From the NCBI GenBank assembly GCA_965230755.1, contig CBDDLT010000023.1:62001-126000 (forward strand): a stretch of DNA of 64,000 nucleotides, given 5' to 3'. Position numbers and translations under genes: made by a program. The stretch comes from DATFJT01 sp965230755. GTDB lineage: Bacteria; Bacteroidota; Bacteroidia; Chitinophagales; Saprospiraceae. The stretch's first letter is position 1. Every line of letters begins with the position of its first letter. Below are positions 16,347 through 25,086 of this stretch, piece by piece. A model generated the notes under the pieces. The model searched no databases and was not told the origin of the DNA. It worked only from the letters and a program-made list of their open reading frames with translations.

Positions 16347-18053
16347 ATGAAAAGAAGTATTTTTTTTGATAATAAGGTTGTCATAGTTGGACTGGTCTTT
16401 ATCTTATTTTCTATCCTAGGATACGTATTGTTTTTTTCGAATGCCATTCAAACACACCAAGAGGCTGGTCTTGCACTTGATTTTACAGAAGGTAATCGAA
16501 TTGATATAAAGGAGTTCCTTGGGAAAGAGAATTATCATCATTATGATTCTCCTAAAAGAATGGATACCCTGGAAACCATCAAGTACCTTTCTGCCATGGA
16601 GTCCAATTGTAGATATTTTTATAGGTCTTCGATCTTTCTGGCAGAGCTTCATTTGAAACATTTCCGAAGAGGGGAAGCACTAAACGAACTAATAAATCTA
16701 AGAATATTCATTCAGAAGAATTGTAACTGGGATGATTTCAGAGAAGTTGATTTTCTTATAATTCGCGCTTTACTACTGTCATGGAACCCTTCTACTTTTG
16801 AAAAAGAAAGGGCACTAAGCTTGGCTAGATACCATTTAGAGGAAGCCCAAAAGAGACCTGAAGACAGCTTGTATTACAAACAGGCACTAAACACGATTTT
16901 TCAAACCTATCAGTTGATCAACTATGATTCAGCCTTAAATTATTTGAGGAAAATAGAATTGGCAACTAGTGAAGACAAAACTTTTTTGCGAAGAGCAAGG
17001 CTAGAACGACGATATAAAAATCACGACAATGAATTATATTTCATGAGGAAGGCTTTGAAAGCCAATAGAGAAAGTTTGCCTAATGATGAATTAGGGGTAG
17101 CGTATAGAAATTTAGGGCAATGTGACTCTGCCTATTTTATTCTCAATGGAATATTACAACGAAATTTAAAAATTATGGAAGAGGGAGGGCCCTCTTTCAT
17201 AATGATCCCTATGATCAATATCGGAAAGTGGCATGTGGTATGCGGGGATTCCATTAAAGGAAAAGAATATTTGGAACGAGCTATGGAGATGGCACTGGAT
17301 AGAAAGTCAAGTTATCATGTTGATGAAATTGCCGAATTCTATAAAGAACATTTTATAAATCGCAATGATTTAATGAAGTACACTTTATATCTCGACAGTC
17401 ACTACAAACAAGAACATGTTCAAGAGGCACTTTTCAAGAATCTGCTTTTTTCACATAATATAACCGAAACCAAATCCAATCAACAGGAAAGTTATATTCG
17501 ATATCTTCTATTCTTGCTCTCACTTTTAGTTCTTGGTATTTTCTTTTTGTATTGGAGGTCGAAAGGAGATAAAAAGAAATCAGTGGGAGATAGGTTCAAG
17601 GCCATGAAGCGTGAAAATGATATGGCCAAATTAAAGTTAGCCTACAATACTAAAAACGAGTTTATTGGCAATTCATTGAAAATTATATTTTCTAAACTGA
17701 AGAAAATTGATTCGTCTGATCGGCTGATTTCAAAAAATGTTGAGGAGTTAAAAAAATTGGTGATTTCCCTTAGTGGTGAAGTGGAAAAACTAGATGAATT
17801 CAATAACATTATTGAATACTGGGACCCGGATTTTTTCGCCAAACTATTGGACATTAATCCGAAGCTCACACAGCTTGATTTGAAACACTGTATTTTTATA
17901 GTTATGAACATGAGCAATGTCGAAGTCGCCAAGATATTGAATATAGCTCCAGACAGTGTTAATATGCACAGATACCGTCTAAAACAAAAGTTGGCAATAT
18001 CTGAAGACCAAAGTATCCACTCTTTCTTGAGCAAATTGATTCGAAACGCGTAA
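16347..18053 (+). CDS. R2: membrane-spanning TPR/LuxR-like HTH regulator
   Basis: 568-residue paralogue of R1 with the same plan. Seen: N-terminal helix (about 8-29), a TPR-like outer domain, second membrane helix (about 384-403; YLLFLLSLLVLGIFFLYW), a basic/charged helical linker, and a C-terminal helix-turn-helix (LTQLDLKHC, VEVAKILNIAPDSVNMHRYRLKQKL). The segments NIGKWHVVCGDS and RKSSYHVDE match R1 almost residue for residue. Similarity to R1 extends over the whole protein, so these arose by duplication. S2 lies 209 bp downstream on the same strand. Predicted to sense an envelope signal and control S2 (inference from position). Confidence 0.75.
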   Translation: MKRSIFFDNKVVIVGLVFILFSILGYVLFFSNAIQTHQEAGLALDFTEGNRIDIKEFLGKENYHHYDSPKRMDTLETIKYLSAMESNCRYFYRSSIFLAELHLKHFRRGEALNELINLRIFIQKNCNWDDFREVDFLIIRALLLSWNPSTFEKERALSLARYHLEEAQKRPEDSLYYKQALNTIFQTYQLINYDSALNYLRKIELATSEDKTFLRRARLERRYKNHDNELYFMRKALKANRESLPNDELGVAYRNLGQCDSAYFILNGILQRNLKIMEEGGPSFIMIPMINIGKWHVVCGDSIKGKEYLERAMEMALDRKSSYHVDEIAEFYKEHFINRNDLMKYTLYLDSHYKQEHVQEALFKNLLFSHNITETKSNQQESYIRYLLFLLSLLVLGIFFLYWRSKGDKKKSVGDRFKAMKRENDMAKLKLAYNTKNEFIGNSLKIIFSKLKKIDSSDRLISKNVEELKKLVISLSGEVEKLDEFNNIIEYWDPDFFAKLLDINPKLTQLDLKHCIFIVMNMSNVEVAKILNIAPDSVNMHRYRLKQKLAISEDQSIHSFLSKLIRNA

Positions 18054-18203
18054 AAACACATTTGATCGCTCATCACATTTTCTCTACAAGGGGATGAAAA
18101 GCTAAGTTTTATACCCTTACAATCGCTCTACAAGCTGAAAAGACGCCCATATAGCCTTGTTTCTCAACTAATTTTGTGTTGAATCGAATGATGAACATTT
18201 GAT

Positions 18204-18215
18204 CTATTCCCCCTA
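18204..18215 (+). promoter_or_regulatory. C-run element upstream of S2
   Basis: CTATTCCCCCTA, 47 bp before the S2 GTG; counterpart of the S1 element at 11165-11176. Downstream, AAAATTAG-N4-GTG is also shared with S1. Confidence 0.4.
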
Positions 18216-18262
18216 CTGATTTTTTCTTGAGAAGTGTTTATTAACTGTGTAAAATTAGATTT

Positions 18263-21200
18263 GTGAAGCGTAAATTTTTAGTAGAATGGGTAGTTTTGTT
18301 TGTTTTATATCTCGCAGCGTGGAATGTATCTTATGCCCAATGTGATCCCGGAGATAATTTTGGAGGCACTGTTTATCTAGATGTCCCATTGAATGGAACC
18401 AATTTAAATACTTATGGAACCAAGGATGCGAATGAACCTGGCATAGAAGGGGTAACGGTTCGAGTGACTGATGCTCAAGGTAATGTACTGAGCGATGTCA
18501 CTGATGCCAGTGGCTTTTACTCCATGGTTGTCAATTCTGCAAACCGTCCATTTAGAATTGAATATGATTGGACAGATTTGCCCTGGTTGGAAAGTAGCAT
18601 CTACGGGACCAATAATAGAACCAGTGTACGATTTGTCCAGAATGTTTTGTGCGGATATAATTTTGGCTTGCATCACCCAGCACAATATGATAGAGGAGAG
18701 AATGAACGAAGAACATTGGTCACGAGATTTGTCAATGGTTCGTCAGGCAGTGGTCAACCTAATAGTGGATTATTTACGGTGAGCAGTCATCCTTATACCA
18801 AGCATCGATTTCCGGACAATAATACCTTAGCAACAATGGAACAAACAGGGGCAGTCTATGGTCTGTCTGTTCATTATCAATCCAATAGAGCTTTTGCTTC
18901 ATCCTTTGTAAAACGCCATTGTGGATTAAAGGCGCACTCGGGTTTATCAGGGATAGGTAGCATTTATGTCATAGGAAATGCCAATGGAATAGGAGGACAT
19001 TCTGTGTCCCGTTATATTGATTTGGAACAAGCTCCATTCAATATTAATCTGGGGGCATTGCCTGCTCGCTCCTTACCTGGAAATCAAACCCTTCCTTCTG
19101 TAGACAATATTGTTGGGTTTGTTCATAAATATGGTATTGGCGATATCGAAGTATCCGATGATGGAAATACATTGTACGCTGTAAATATGTTCAGTAAAAC
19201 TTTAGTCGCCATCGATATCTCTGATTATGACAATCCATCTTTGATAGGTGAGTTCAGTATTCCCAACCCATGTGGTGATATTAACGAATGGCACCCTTTT
19301 GGGCTGGGAGAATTTCAAGGGGAAATATATGTTGGAGGTGTTTGCGGAGCAGAGGGATCTCAGGATCCTAATCAGCTAAGAGGATATGTATATAAGTTCG
19401 GATCCTCTGGTTTTGGTAGTGCTATAATCAACTTTCCGTTGAATTACGCTAGAGGCCCATATGCACCGCCATATGATCCTTCTGCAGGACCCTTTGATCA
19501 TACTTTTCACCCCTGGACAAGCAATCACAATTTATGGGATCAAGTGGGAGACCCCTCTTCCGGAAGTATATCGGTTTGGTATCCTACCCCATCTTTGAGT
19601 GATATTGAATTTGACGAAAATGGGAATATGATTTTGGGAATTCGAGATAGAACCGGAGATCAAATAGGACATGAGAACTACTGGCCAGATGGTAGAACCA
19701 ATCCACTTATTGTCGGACATAACCACGGAGATATCTTGTTCGCAAAGAAAAATTCGAATGGAAGCTATACGCTGGAAAACAATGGATCTTTTCCCGGAGG
19801 ACCAAATGGTCAGGGGATTGGTAATGGACAGGGTATCGGAGGAGGAGAATTCTTTGACGATGGCAGTGGAATACACAACGAAACGGCTATGGGGGCACTG
19901 GCGTCAAGGCATTTTAGCGGACAGGTAGTAAGTACAGGAACAGCGTTGATTAGTCCTTGGACCGGAGGAACACAGGTCAGCAATTTGAGCAACGGAGATG
20001 TAGCGTTGAATAGTGATCCCAATATTATGAGATATCATGTTTATGATTTAACCATTCCCGGAGGCTTTGCAAAAGCTTCAGGTCTTGGAGATGTAGAGCT
20101 CCTAAGTGCCAAAGCGCCAATAGAGATAGGTAATAGGGTCTGGCAAGACGACAATAATAATGGTATACAGGATCCAGATGAACCAGGGATAGAAGGTGTA
20201 ACGGTATATATGTATCGATTGAGAGGAGGTCAACCGGTGGATCAACCCATGCTGTTAATAACAACAGCGATAACGGATGCCAATGGAGAATACTATTTTT
20301 CCGGTTGGCCCGGGACTGATACTCAGAGCAGAAAGTATAACCTGGAATCCGCTCCAAACCCTTTGGTTCCTGATTGGTGGTATCAAATAGTAATTGAAGG
20401 TGCCGATGGCTCACAGCCAGGACCACTTAACGGATTATCTCTGACAAGTGTTAATCAAGGGAGTGATTTCCTCGATAGTGATGGGGTGTTCAATACTGCA
20501 GGTAACTGGACATTGCCGACTCATGCTGCGCGTGTTTCTTTGGGTGGATCGCAATCTTATGGAAGGCCTGGGGAGAACAATCATACCTTCGACTTCGGGT
20601 TTTCGTCTCCATCATGTATTTTGAACGATCCGGTCGTTACTTCAAGTTGTAACGATAATAACACTCCAGGAGATCCATCCGATGATTATATAGAATTCAC
20701 GGTTAATGTGACCGGTTCAAATACGGGCTCCACTTATACAGTAACTGCCGCAGGTCACACTGTGACGGCATTGAGTGCTCCAAACAGTTATGGTGTAGTA
20801 GAAAATTTCAGATTGGAAAATGGAAGCGCTGGAGGAGGTAATGTGGCCATAACAATCACTGATGGTTCTGATCCGGGTTGTACGGCTTCAGGAACAGTGG
20901 TTGATCCTGGGACTTGCAGCTCAAGTTGTGTTTTAAACCCTCCTATTGTCTCGTCGAATTGTAATGATAATGCTACGCCCAGCGATCCGAATGATGATTA
21001 CATTGAATTCACGATTAATATAAGTGGCTTAAATACAGGCCAGACGTATTCGGTTTCTTCTGCGGGCCATACAGTAACAGAGCAAAGTGCGCCTAACAAG
21101 TACGGGCAAGTAGAAAGCTTCCGTCTGGAGAATGGAAGTGCCAATGGAAATACAATTACCTTGATGATATCTGATGATTCTGATGCGACTTGTACAATCG

Positions 21201-21283
21201 ACTTCGATCTGAATGAAGATCCTTGTTCTGATTGTCCAACAGAGAACTGCCTGGAAGTGGAGGTTATCATCAGGGATAACTAA
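18263..21283 (+). CDS. S2: large secreted SdrD_B/propeller/Ig-like protein with Cys tail
   Basis: 1006-residue paralogue of S1. Seen: signal peptide (1-26, ending VSYAQ); N-terminal SdrD_B-like domain (NFGGTVYLD, NEPGIEGVTVRVTD); beta-propeller-like region (about 145-620; FVKRHCGLK, YGIGDIEVSDDGNTLYAVNM); second SdrD_B domain (IGNRVWQDDNNNGIQDPDE); two Cys-bounded Ig-like repeats (about 785-990; SCNDNNTPGDPSDDYIEF); tail CPTENCLEVEVIIRDN. It has two terminal repeats where S1 has eight. GTG start fixed by the signal peptide and by the shared AAAATTAG-N4-GTG context. CGTAAAT lies at +7 to +13 of the message. No T9SS sorting domain seen. Function unknown; surface adhesion is a guess. Confidence 0.8.
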   Translation: MKRKFLVEWVVLFVLYLAAWNVSYAQCDPGDNFGGTVYLDVPLNGTNLNTYGTKDANEPGIEGVTVRVTDAQGNVLSDVTDASGFYSMVVNSANRPFRIEYDWTDLPWLESSIYGTNNRTSVRFVQNVLCGYNFGLHHPAQYDRGENERRTLVTRFVNGSSGSGQPNSGLFTVSSHPYTKHRFPDNNTLATMEQTGAVYGLSVHYQSNRAFASSFVKRHCGLKAHSGLSGIGSIYVIGNANGIGGHSVSRYIDLEQAPFNINLGALPARSLPGNQTLPSVDNIVGFVHKYGIGDIEVSDDGNTLYAVNMFSKTLVAIDISDYDNPSLIGEFSIPNPCGDINEWHPFGLGEFQGEIYVGGVCGAEGSQDPNQLRGYVYKFGSSGFGSAIINFPLNYARGPYAPPYDPSAGPFDHTFHPWTSNHNLWDQVGDPSSGSISVWYPTPSLSDIEFDENGNMILGIRDRTGDQIGHENYWPDGRTNPLIVGHNHGDILFAKKNSNGSYTLENNGSFPGGPNGQGIGNGQGIGGGEFFDDGSGIHNETAMGALASRHFSGQVVSTGTALISPWTGGTQVSNLSNGDVALNSDPNIMRYHVYDLTIPGGFAKASGLGDVELLSAKAPIEIGNRVWQDDNNNGIQDPDEPGIEGVTVYMYRLRGGQPVDQPMLLITTAITDANGEYYFSGWPGTDTQSRKYNLESAPNPLVPDWWYQIVIEGADGSQPGPLNGLSLTSVNQGSDFLDSDGVFNTAGNWTLPTHAARVSLGGSQSYGRPGENNHTFDFGFSSPSCILNDPVVTSSCNDNNTPGDPSDDYIEFTVNVTGSNTGSTYTVTAAGHTVTALSAPNSYGVVENFRLENGSAGGGNVAITITDGSDPGCTASGTVVDPGTCSSSCVLNPPIVSSNCNDNATPSDPNDDYIEFTINISGLNTGQTYSVSSAGHTVTEQSAPNKYGQVESFRLENGSANGNTITLMISDDSDATCTIDFDLNEDPCSDCPTENCLEVEVIIRDN

Positions 21284-21299
21284 AGATATATCATATTAA

Positions 21300-21342
21300 G
21301 TTTACGCTGGACAGGTCATCTGTATATGTATGGGTGGCCTGT
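21300..21342 (+). terminator. S2 terminator with upstream GTTTACG
   Basis: GTTTACG (21300-21306), then ACAGGTCATC (21311-21320) pairing with GGTGGCCTGT (21333-21342) with two G-T pairs, followed by TATTTTAT. The hairpin core resembles that of S1 (GGTCATCTGT), so the two 3' ends share ancestry. Confidence 0.75.
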
Positions 21343-21405
21343 TATTTTATGAGGCTGAAGTCAATATCATTAACCAATTGAGATTTCGTTTTTCGCATTT
21401 TTCTA

Positions 21406-21413
21406 TATTTTTG
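21406..21413 (+). promoter_or_regulatory. R3 candidate -7 element
   Basis: TATTTTTG fits TAnnTTTG exactly and aligns with the R1 and R2 elements. Downstream the alignment continues (a TACGGAA stretch in place of CGTAAAC, then AATGAGAT), about 88 nt before the R3 ATG. Confidence 0.45.
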
Positions 21414-21500
21414 TTCGAGTACGGAAAATGAGATAATTAAAATTTTCGAACATGGAGTTTTTTGGAATTTTTATACATATCATTTAATTGTACTGCTGTA

Positions 21501-23213
21501 ATGAAAGAACGTAGACTTTTAAAGATAGAGTGGTTATTAGTCCTGATAGTATTTCTATTATTTCTTACTACGATTTTCTTTTTTGTTTTTCTTCGACCAA
21601 AAGGTTCTGTATATCAAAGGCCTGAAGCCGGATTTGGTGAAATTAAGGTCAGCAATATAGATCAGGAAGATTTTCTCCGGTCATTTACCGTTTTTTTTAA
21701 AGACCAGGAAAAAATTGACACCCTGGAAATGATAAAATACTCGGCAGCCATTAATAATGATTGTGACAACTTTTACGAAGCCTCGAAACTACTATCGAAA
21801 GCCTACTTAAGGGGATTTAGAAGAGATGAATCATTGAATGAACTTGTTAACTTATTAATATACGTTCAAAAAAACTGCGATAGAAAAGACTTATCGGAAA
21901 TAGACTTCTTGATCATTCAATCTCTTATTGAGAATTATAACCCTTCGCCATTCGAAAAGGAGTGGGCTCTTAATTTGGCAAAATTCCATTACAAAAGGGC
22001 CTCAAACCAGAGCGAAGAAACTGCTTATTATAGACAAGCTCTTGAGGCAATTTACGATGTGTACGTTCTTATCAACTACGATACGGCCTGTTTATACTTG
22101 GAATTAATGGCCGAAGATATTGAAGAGTTCAAGTATTACAAGGAAAAAGGCCTATTAGAAAGGCGGTATAAAAATCATGAGAAGGAGTATGAGTTTTTAA
22201 AAAAGGCTGTAGCGCTAAACTCTCCAAGAGGAGGTATAGAAGAATACGGTGTAGCACTCAGAAATGTAGGCCGATGTGAAGAAGCATATGATATCCTTAA
22301 TCTGGATTCTACGATGTTAAGAAGAAACAAATTCTACCATGATTCTGCGAGGTATATTTTGATTCCTTTAATCAATATGGGCAAATGGCATACGTCATGT
22401 GGAGATAAAAATATAGGAAGAGAGTATATGGAAAGAGCAATGGAGTTAGCAATAGAATTTAAATCCAGTTACCATATAGAAGAAATCCTCGAGCATTTTA
22501 AACTGCATTTTGTTGGAAAATCCAATGAGCTTATACAATATGCAGATTACTTGGATCGCTATTTTGAAAATGAGCGTATTCAAGAAGCTTTTTTAAAGAA
22601 CCTTCTTTTCTCAGCAGATAGTTTTGAGAGAAAATCGACCCGTCAGAGTAAGTTTATTCGGTATTTGTTTGTGCTCATAGGATTTTTAGGAATTGTTGGA
22701 ATCTATTTAATTAGGCGAGCTGGAACTAACCAAAAAAAGAAAAGGCTTTTAGAACTCAGGGCGATGGAACTTGAAAATCAAATTGCCAAGCAGAAATTAG
22801 CTTTTAACACCAAAGAGGAGTTCTTAAGTAATGGATTAAAAAAATTGTCTTCACAATTAAAAAAGACAAAAACCTCTGATCAGGGGATGGCCAAAAGATT
22901 AATGGAATTCTATAAAATAACATCTGAACTCAATGATGAAATAAAAGGACAGGAGAATTTTTATCGAATAATTGAAAGTTGGAACCCCTCATTTTTTTCA
23001 AAATTATTAGCCTTAAATTCCAATTTGACTTCTTTGGATCTGAAACACTGCTCTTTTATCATGTTAAACTTAAGCAATATGGAAGTGGCTAAGATTCTAA
23101 GTGTTGCTACCGAAAGTGTCAATATGCACCGTTATCGACTAAAGCAGAAACTAAACATTCCTGAAAATCAAAGTATACTCTCTTTTCTTTATGATATGTA
23201 CGAAGAGGCTTAA
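21501..23213 (+). CDS. R3: membrane-spanning TPR/LuxR-like HTH regulator, no adjacent S gene
   Basis: 570-residue paralogue of R1 and R2. The ATG at 21501 is chosen because it gives the same length and N-terminal helix (about 9-32) as R1/R2; the frame stays open upstream to a TTG at 21462, which would add 13 unrelated residues. Seen: TPR-like outer domain with NMGKWHTSCGDK and KSSYHIEEI, second membrane helix (about 388-405), linker, and C-terminal helix-turn-helix (LTSLDLKHC, VAKILSVATESVNMHRYRLKQKL). CGTAGAC lies at +10 to +16 of the message. Unlike R1 and R2 it is followed by a mocA-like gene rather than a secreted protein, so it may have lost its partner or act elsewhere. Confidence 0.75.
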   Translation: MKERRLLKIEWLLVLIVFLLFLTTIFFFVFLRPKGSVYQRPEAGFGEIKVSNIDQEDFLRSFTVFFKDQEKIDTLEMIKYSAAINNDCDNFYEASKLLSKAYLRGFRRDESLNELVNLLIYVQKNCDRKDLSEIDFLIIQSLIENYNPSPFEKEWALNLAKFHYKRASNQSEETAYYRQALEAIYDVYVLINYDTACLYLELMAEDIEEFKYYKEKGLLERRYKNHEKEYEFLKKAVALNSPRGGIEEYGVALRNVGRCEEAYDILNLDSTMLRRNKFYHDSARYILIPLINMGKWHTSCGDKNIGREYMERAMELAIEFKSSYHIEEILEHFKLHFVGKSNELIQYADYLDRYFENERIQEAFLKNLLFSADSFERKSTRQSKFIRYLFVLIGFLGIVGIYLIRRAGTNQKKKRLLELRAMELENQIAKQKLAFNTKEEFLSNGLKKLSSQLKKTKTSDQGMAKRLMEFYKITSELNDEIKGQENFYRIIESWNPSFFSKLLALNSNLTSLDLKHCSFIMLNLSNMEVAKILSVATESVNMHRYRLKQKLNIPENQSILSFLYDMYEEA

Positions 23214-23342
23214 GGTACTCATGGATGACATTGTTTCATCTAGGGGCTTTAATCTAAGTGGACCGAAAATCGGCTATCACAAAAGAACAGGCTGAAAACA
23301 TGGAATAATCGTAACTTCAAAAGAATTAACTTAAGTTCCGAA

Positions 23343-23912
23343 ATGCAGGTACATATTCTTGTTTTGGCAGCGGGTGAATCATCTCGATTGGGACGACCGA
23401 AACAACTACTCCCTTATGGAGAAAGTAGCTTAATTCAACATGTGGTGCAAGAGGCCATAGGGTCGAATTTGGGACCGGTTGAAGTGGTATTAGGAGCTTA
23501 TTCTGATCAGATAATACCGGAAATTGAAAATTTAAACTGCAACTATCGAATTCACCATAACTGGGAAGAAGGTCTTTCATCTTCAATAGCATTTGGTGTT
23601 AGAGCGCTGGATAAAGAGGATTTGAATGGAGTAATCATGGTTCTAGGCGATCAAGTTCACTTGGAGAGAGGTGTTTTGTTGAGTATGATGAAGGAGGCCA
23701 GGGAGAATATTGTAATATGCAAGTATAAAGAGGGCGCGGGACCGCCGTGTTATTTTGATAAGAAGTTTTTCAATGAGCTGAGTGAGTTGAAAGGTGACGA
23801 TGGGGCAAAAACTGTAGTGGCAAAGCATCGATCATTGGTCAAGTATATACCTTTTGATAAAGGTCATATTGATATAGATACCCAAGAGGATCTCAAATTT
23901 ATGAAGGATTAA
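23343..23912 (+). CDS. mocA: MocA-like molybdenum cofactor nucleotidyltransferase
   Basis: 189-residue MobA/MocA-type enzyme that would transfer CMP or GMP to molybdopterin to make a dinucleotide cofactor. Seen: nucleotide-binding motif LAAGESSRLGRPKQLLPYG (residues 8-26), the GLSSSIAFGV segment, MVLGDQVHL (metal/nucleotide-binding Asp), and GPPCYFDKKFFNEL followed by GDDGAKTVV. The xdhC-like gene is convergent and overlaps its stop by 4 bp. Together with modABC at the window start this suggests a molybdoenzyme of the xanthine dehydrogenase type, but no such enzyme gene is in the window. Confidence 0.85.
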   Translation: MQVHILVLAAGESSRLGRPKQLLPYGESSLIQHVVQEAIGSNLGPVEVVLGAYSDQIIPEIENLNCNYRIHHNWEEGLSSSIAFGVRALDKEDLNGVIMVLGDQVHLERGVLLSMMKEARENIVICKYKEGAGPPCYFDKKFFNELSELKGDDGAKTVVAKHRSLVKYIPFDKGHIDIDTQEDLKFMKD

Positions 23913-25003
23913 TCGTTGATAGGCTTTTTCCGATTTCTGAGAAAACTTCCTTGTCGGCCCGATAGATGAGTTCGAATTTCGGCTAAAATAGAAATGGCTA
24001 TTTCTTCCGGGGTGGTTGCTCCTGTATCCAGTCCTACGGGAGCAAAAATATTTTCTTCGTCAATAAGGCATCCCTCCTTTCGCAGATCCGCAAACAACTT
24101 CTCGGACCGGTCTCTTGGGCCAAGCAGCCCAATATAACTGGCTTTGCTATTAACAGCCAGTCGAAGATTAGCAAGGTCCGTGGCATAGTCGTGGGCCATA
24201 ATAAGCGCAGCAGAGTATTCATCAATGTATTTGGTCACTGATTCTGGTTCCAGAACTTTATCCGGAAGATGAAATAACTCACGACTCAGTTTAGATATTT
24301 TCGAGACCAGTACTGTGTTCCAGCCTAATTCATTGCTTATTTTAATCAAGGGAAGGACATCGTAGTTGCTACCAAAAACGAAAATTTGCAGATTGGGAAT
24401 TAAGTATTCCGCGAAAAACTTCCAAGAGCTTTCGTTGTCATGAGATTCCAGTATTATTGATCTCTTCACTTCTTTTATGTCCTTGCAGTGTTTTAATAAA
24501 GCTTCAACAGAAGCATTGGACATTAGGGGAGTAAAATATCTTTCAATATCACTCATCGAAATGACAGACCCTGCCTGTATTTTTTCCTGTGGACTTTCCA
24601 GCACGGTAAGAAGAACAGAGGGCGCTCTATTTAAACCCGCCATTCTCAATAACTCAATGGGATCTGTCTGGCTTGTTGGACCTATGGCTTGTATTAGAAT
24701 GTCAATTAAACCGTTGCATCCAAGACCAACCCCAATCTGATACGGGTCTCCCGTTCTTGTATCATAGCGAAAAATTCGAGCTTTTTTGTCCATCATGGTT
24801 TGCTTGGCTTTCCGAAGTACATCGCCTTCCAAGCACCCTCCGCTGATACCCCCTATCCAGCTTCCATCTTCCATGATCAACATTCTAGCTCCAGGTCTTC
24901 TGTAAGAAGATGCTTCCACATGGACTACCGTAGCCAGCGCCATTGATTGATCACTGTTTTTTTGTTGATCGTATAACTCGATGATACGGAGTATTTCTTT
25001 CAA
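23909..25003 (-). CDS. xdhC: XdhC/CoxI-family molybdoenzyme maturation protein
   Basis: 364 residues. In known relatives XdhC binds molybdenum cofactor, protects its sulfurated form and inserts it into xanthine dehydrogenase. Seen: N-terminal XdhC/CoxI domain with ALATVVHVEASSYRRPGARM, GISGGCLEGDV and the IGVGLGCNG motif; C-terminal Rossmann-type domain with IFVFGSNYDVLPLIKI, ALIMAHDYATDLANL, YIGLLGPRDR and a final FAPVGLDTGATTPEEIAISI. Length and order are normal. Convergent with mocA with a 4-bp tail overlap, leaving no room for a terminator. Confidence 0.88.
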   Translation of the reverse strand: MKEILRIIELYDQQKNSDQSMALATVVHVEASSYRRPGARMLIMEDGSWIGGISGGCLEGDVLRKAKQTMMDKKARIFRYDTRTGDPYQIGVGLGCNGLIDILIQAIGPTSQTDPIELLRMAGLNRAPSVLLTVLESPQEKIQAGSVISMSDIERYFTPLMSNASVEALLKHCKDIKEVKRSIILESHDNESSWKFFAEYLIPNLQIFVFGSNYDVLPLIKISNELGWNTVLVSKISKLSRELFHLPDKVLEPESVTKYIDEYSAALIMAHDYATDLANLRLAVNSKASYIGLLGPRDRSEKLFADLRKEGCLIDEENIFAPVGLDTGATTPEEIAISILAEIRTHLSGRQGSFLRNRKKPIND

Positions 25004-25086
25004 TGTAATTGGACTGATGAGTGTCGAATATAGGCATTTAAAGATAGAGTGTATTGGTCAATTCTTCTCGAAAGTAAAGCTAGGGC

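Noticed and set aside
21462..21500. Upstream TTG start for R3
   Set aside because: It adds 13 residues absent from R1 and R2; the ATG at 21501 gives matching length and membrane topology.
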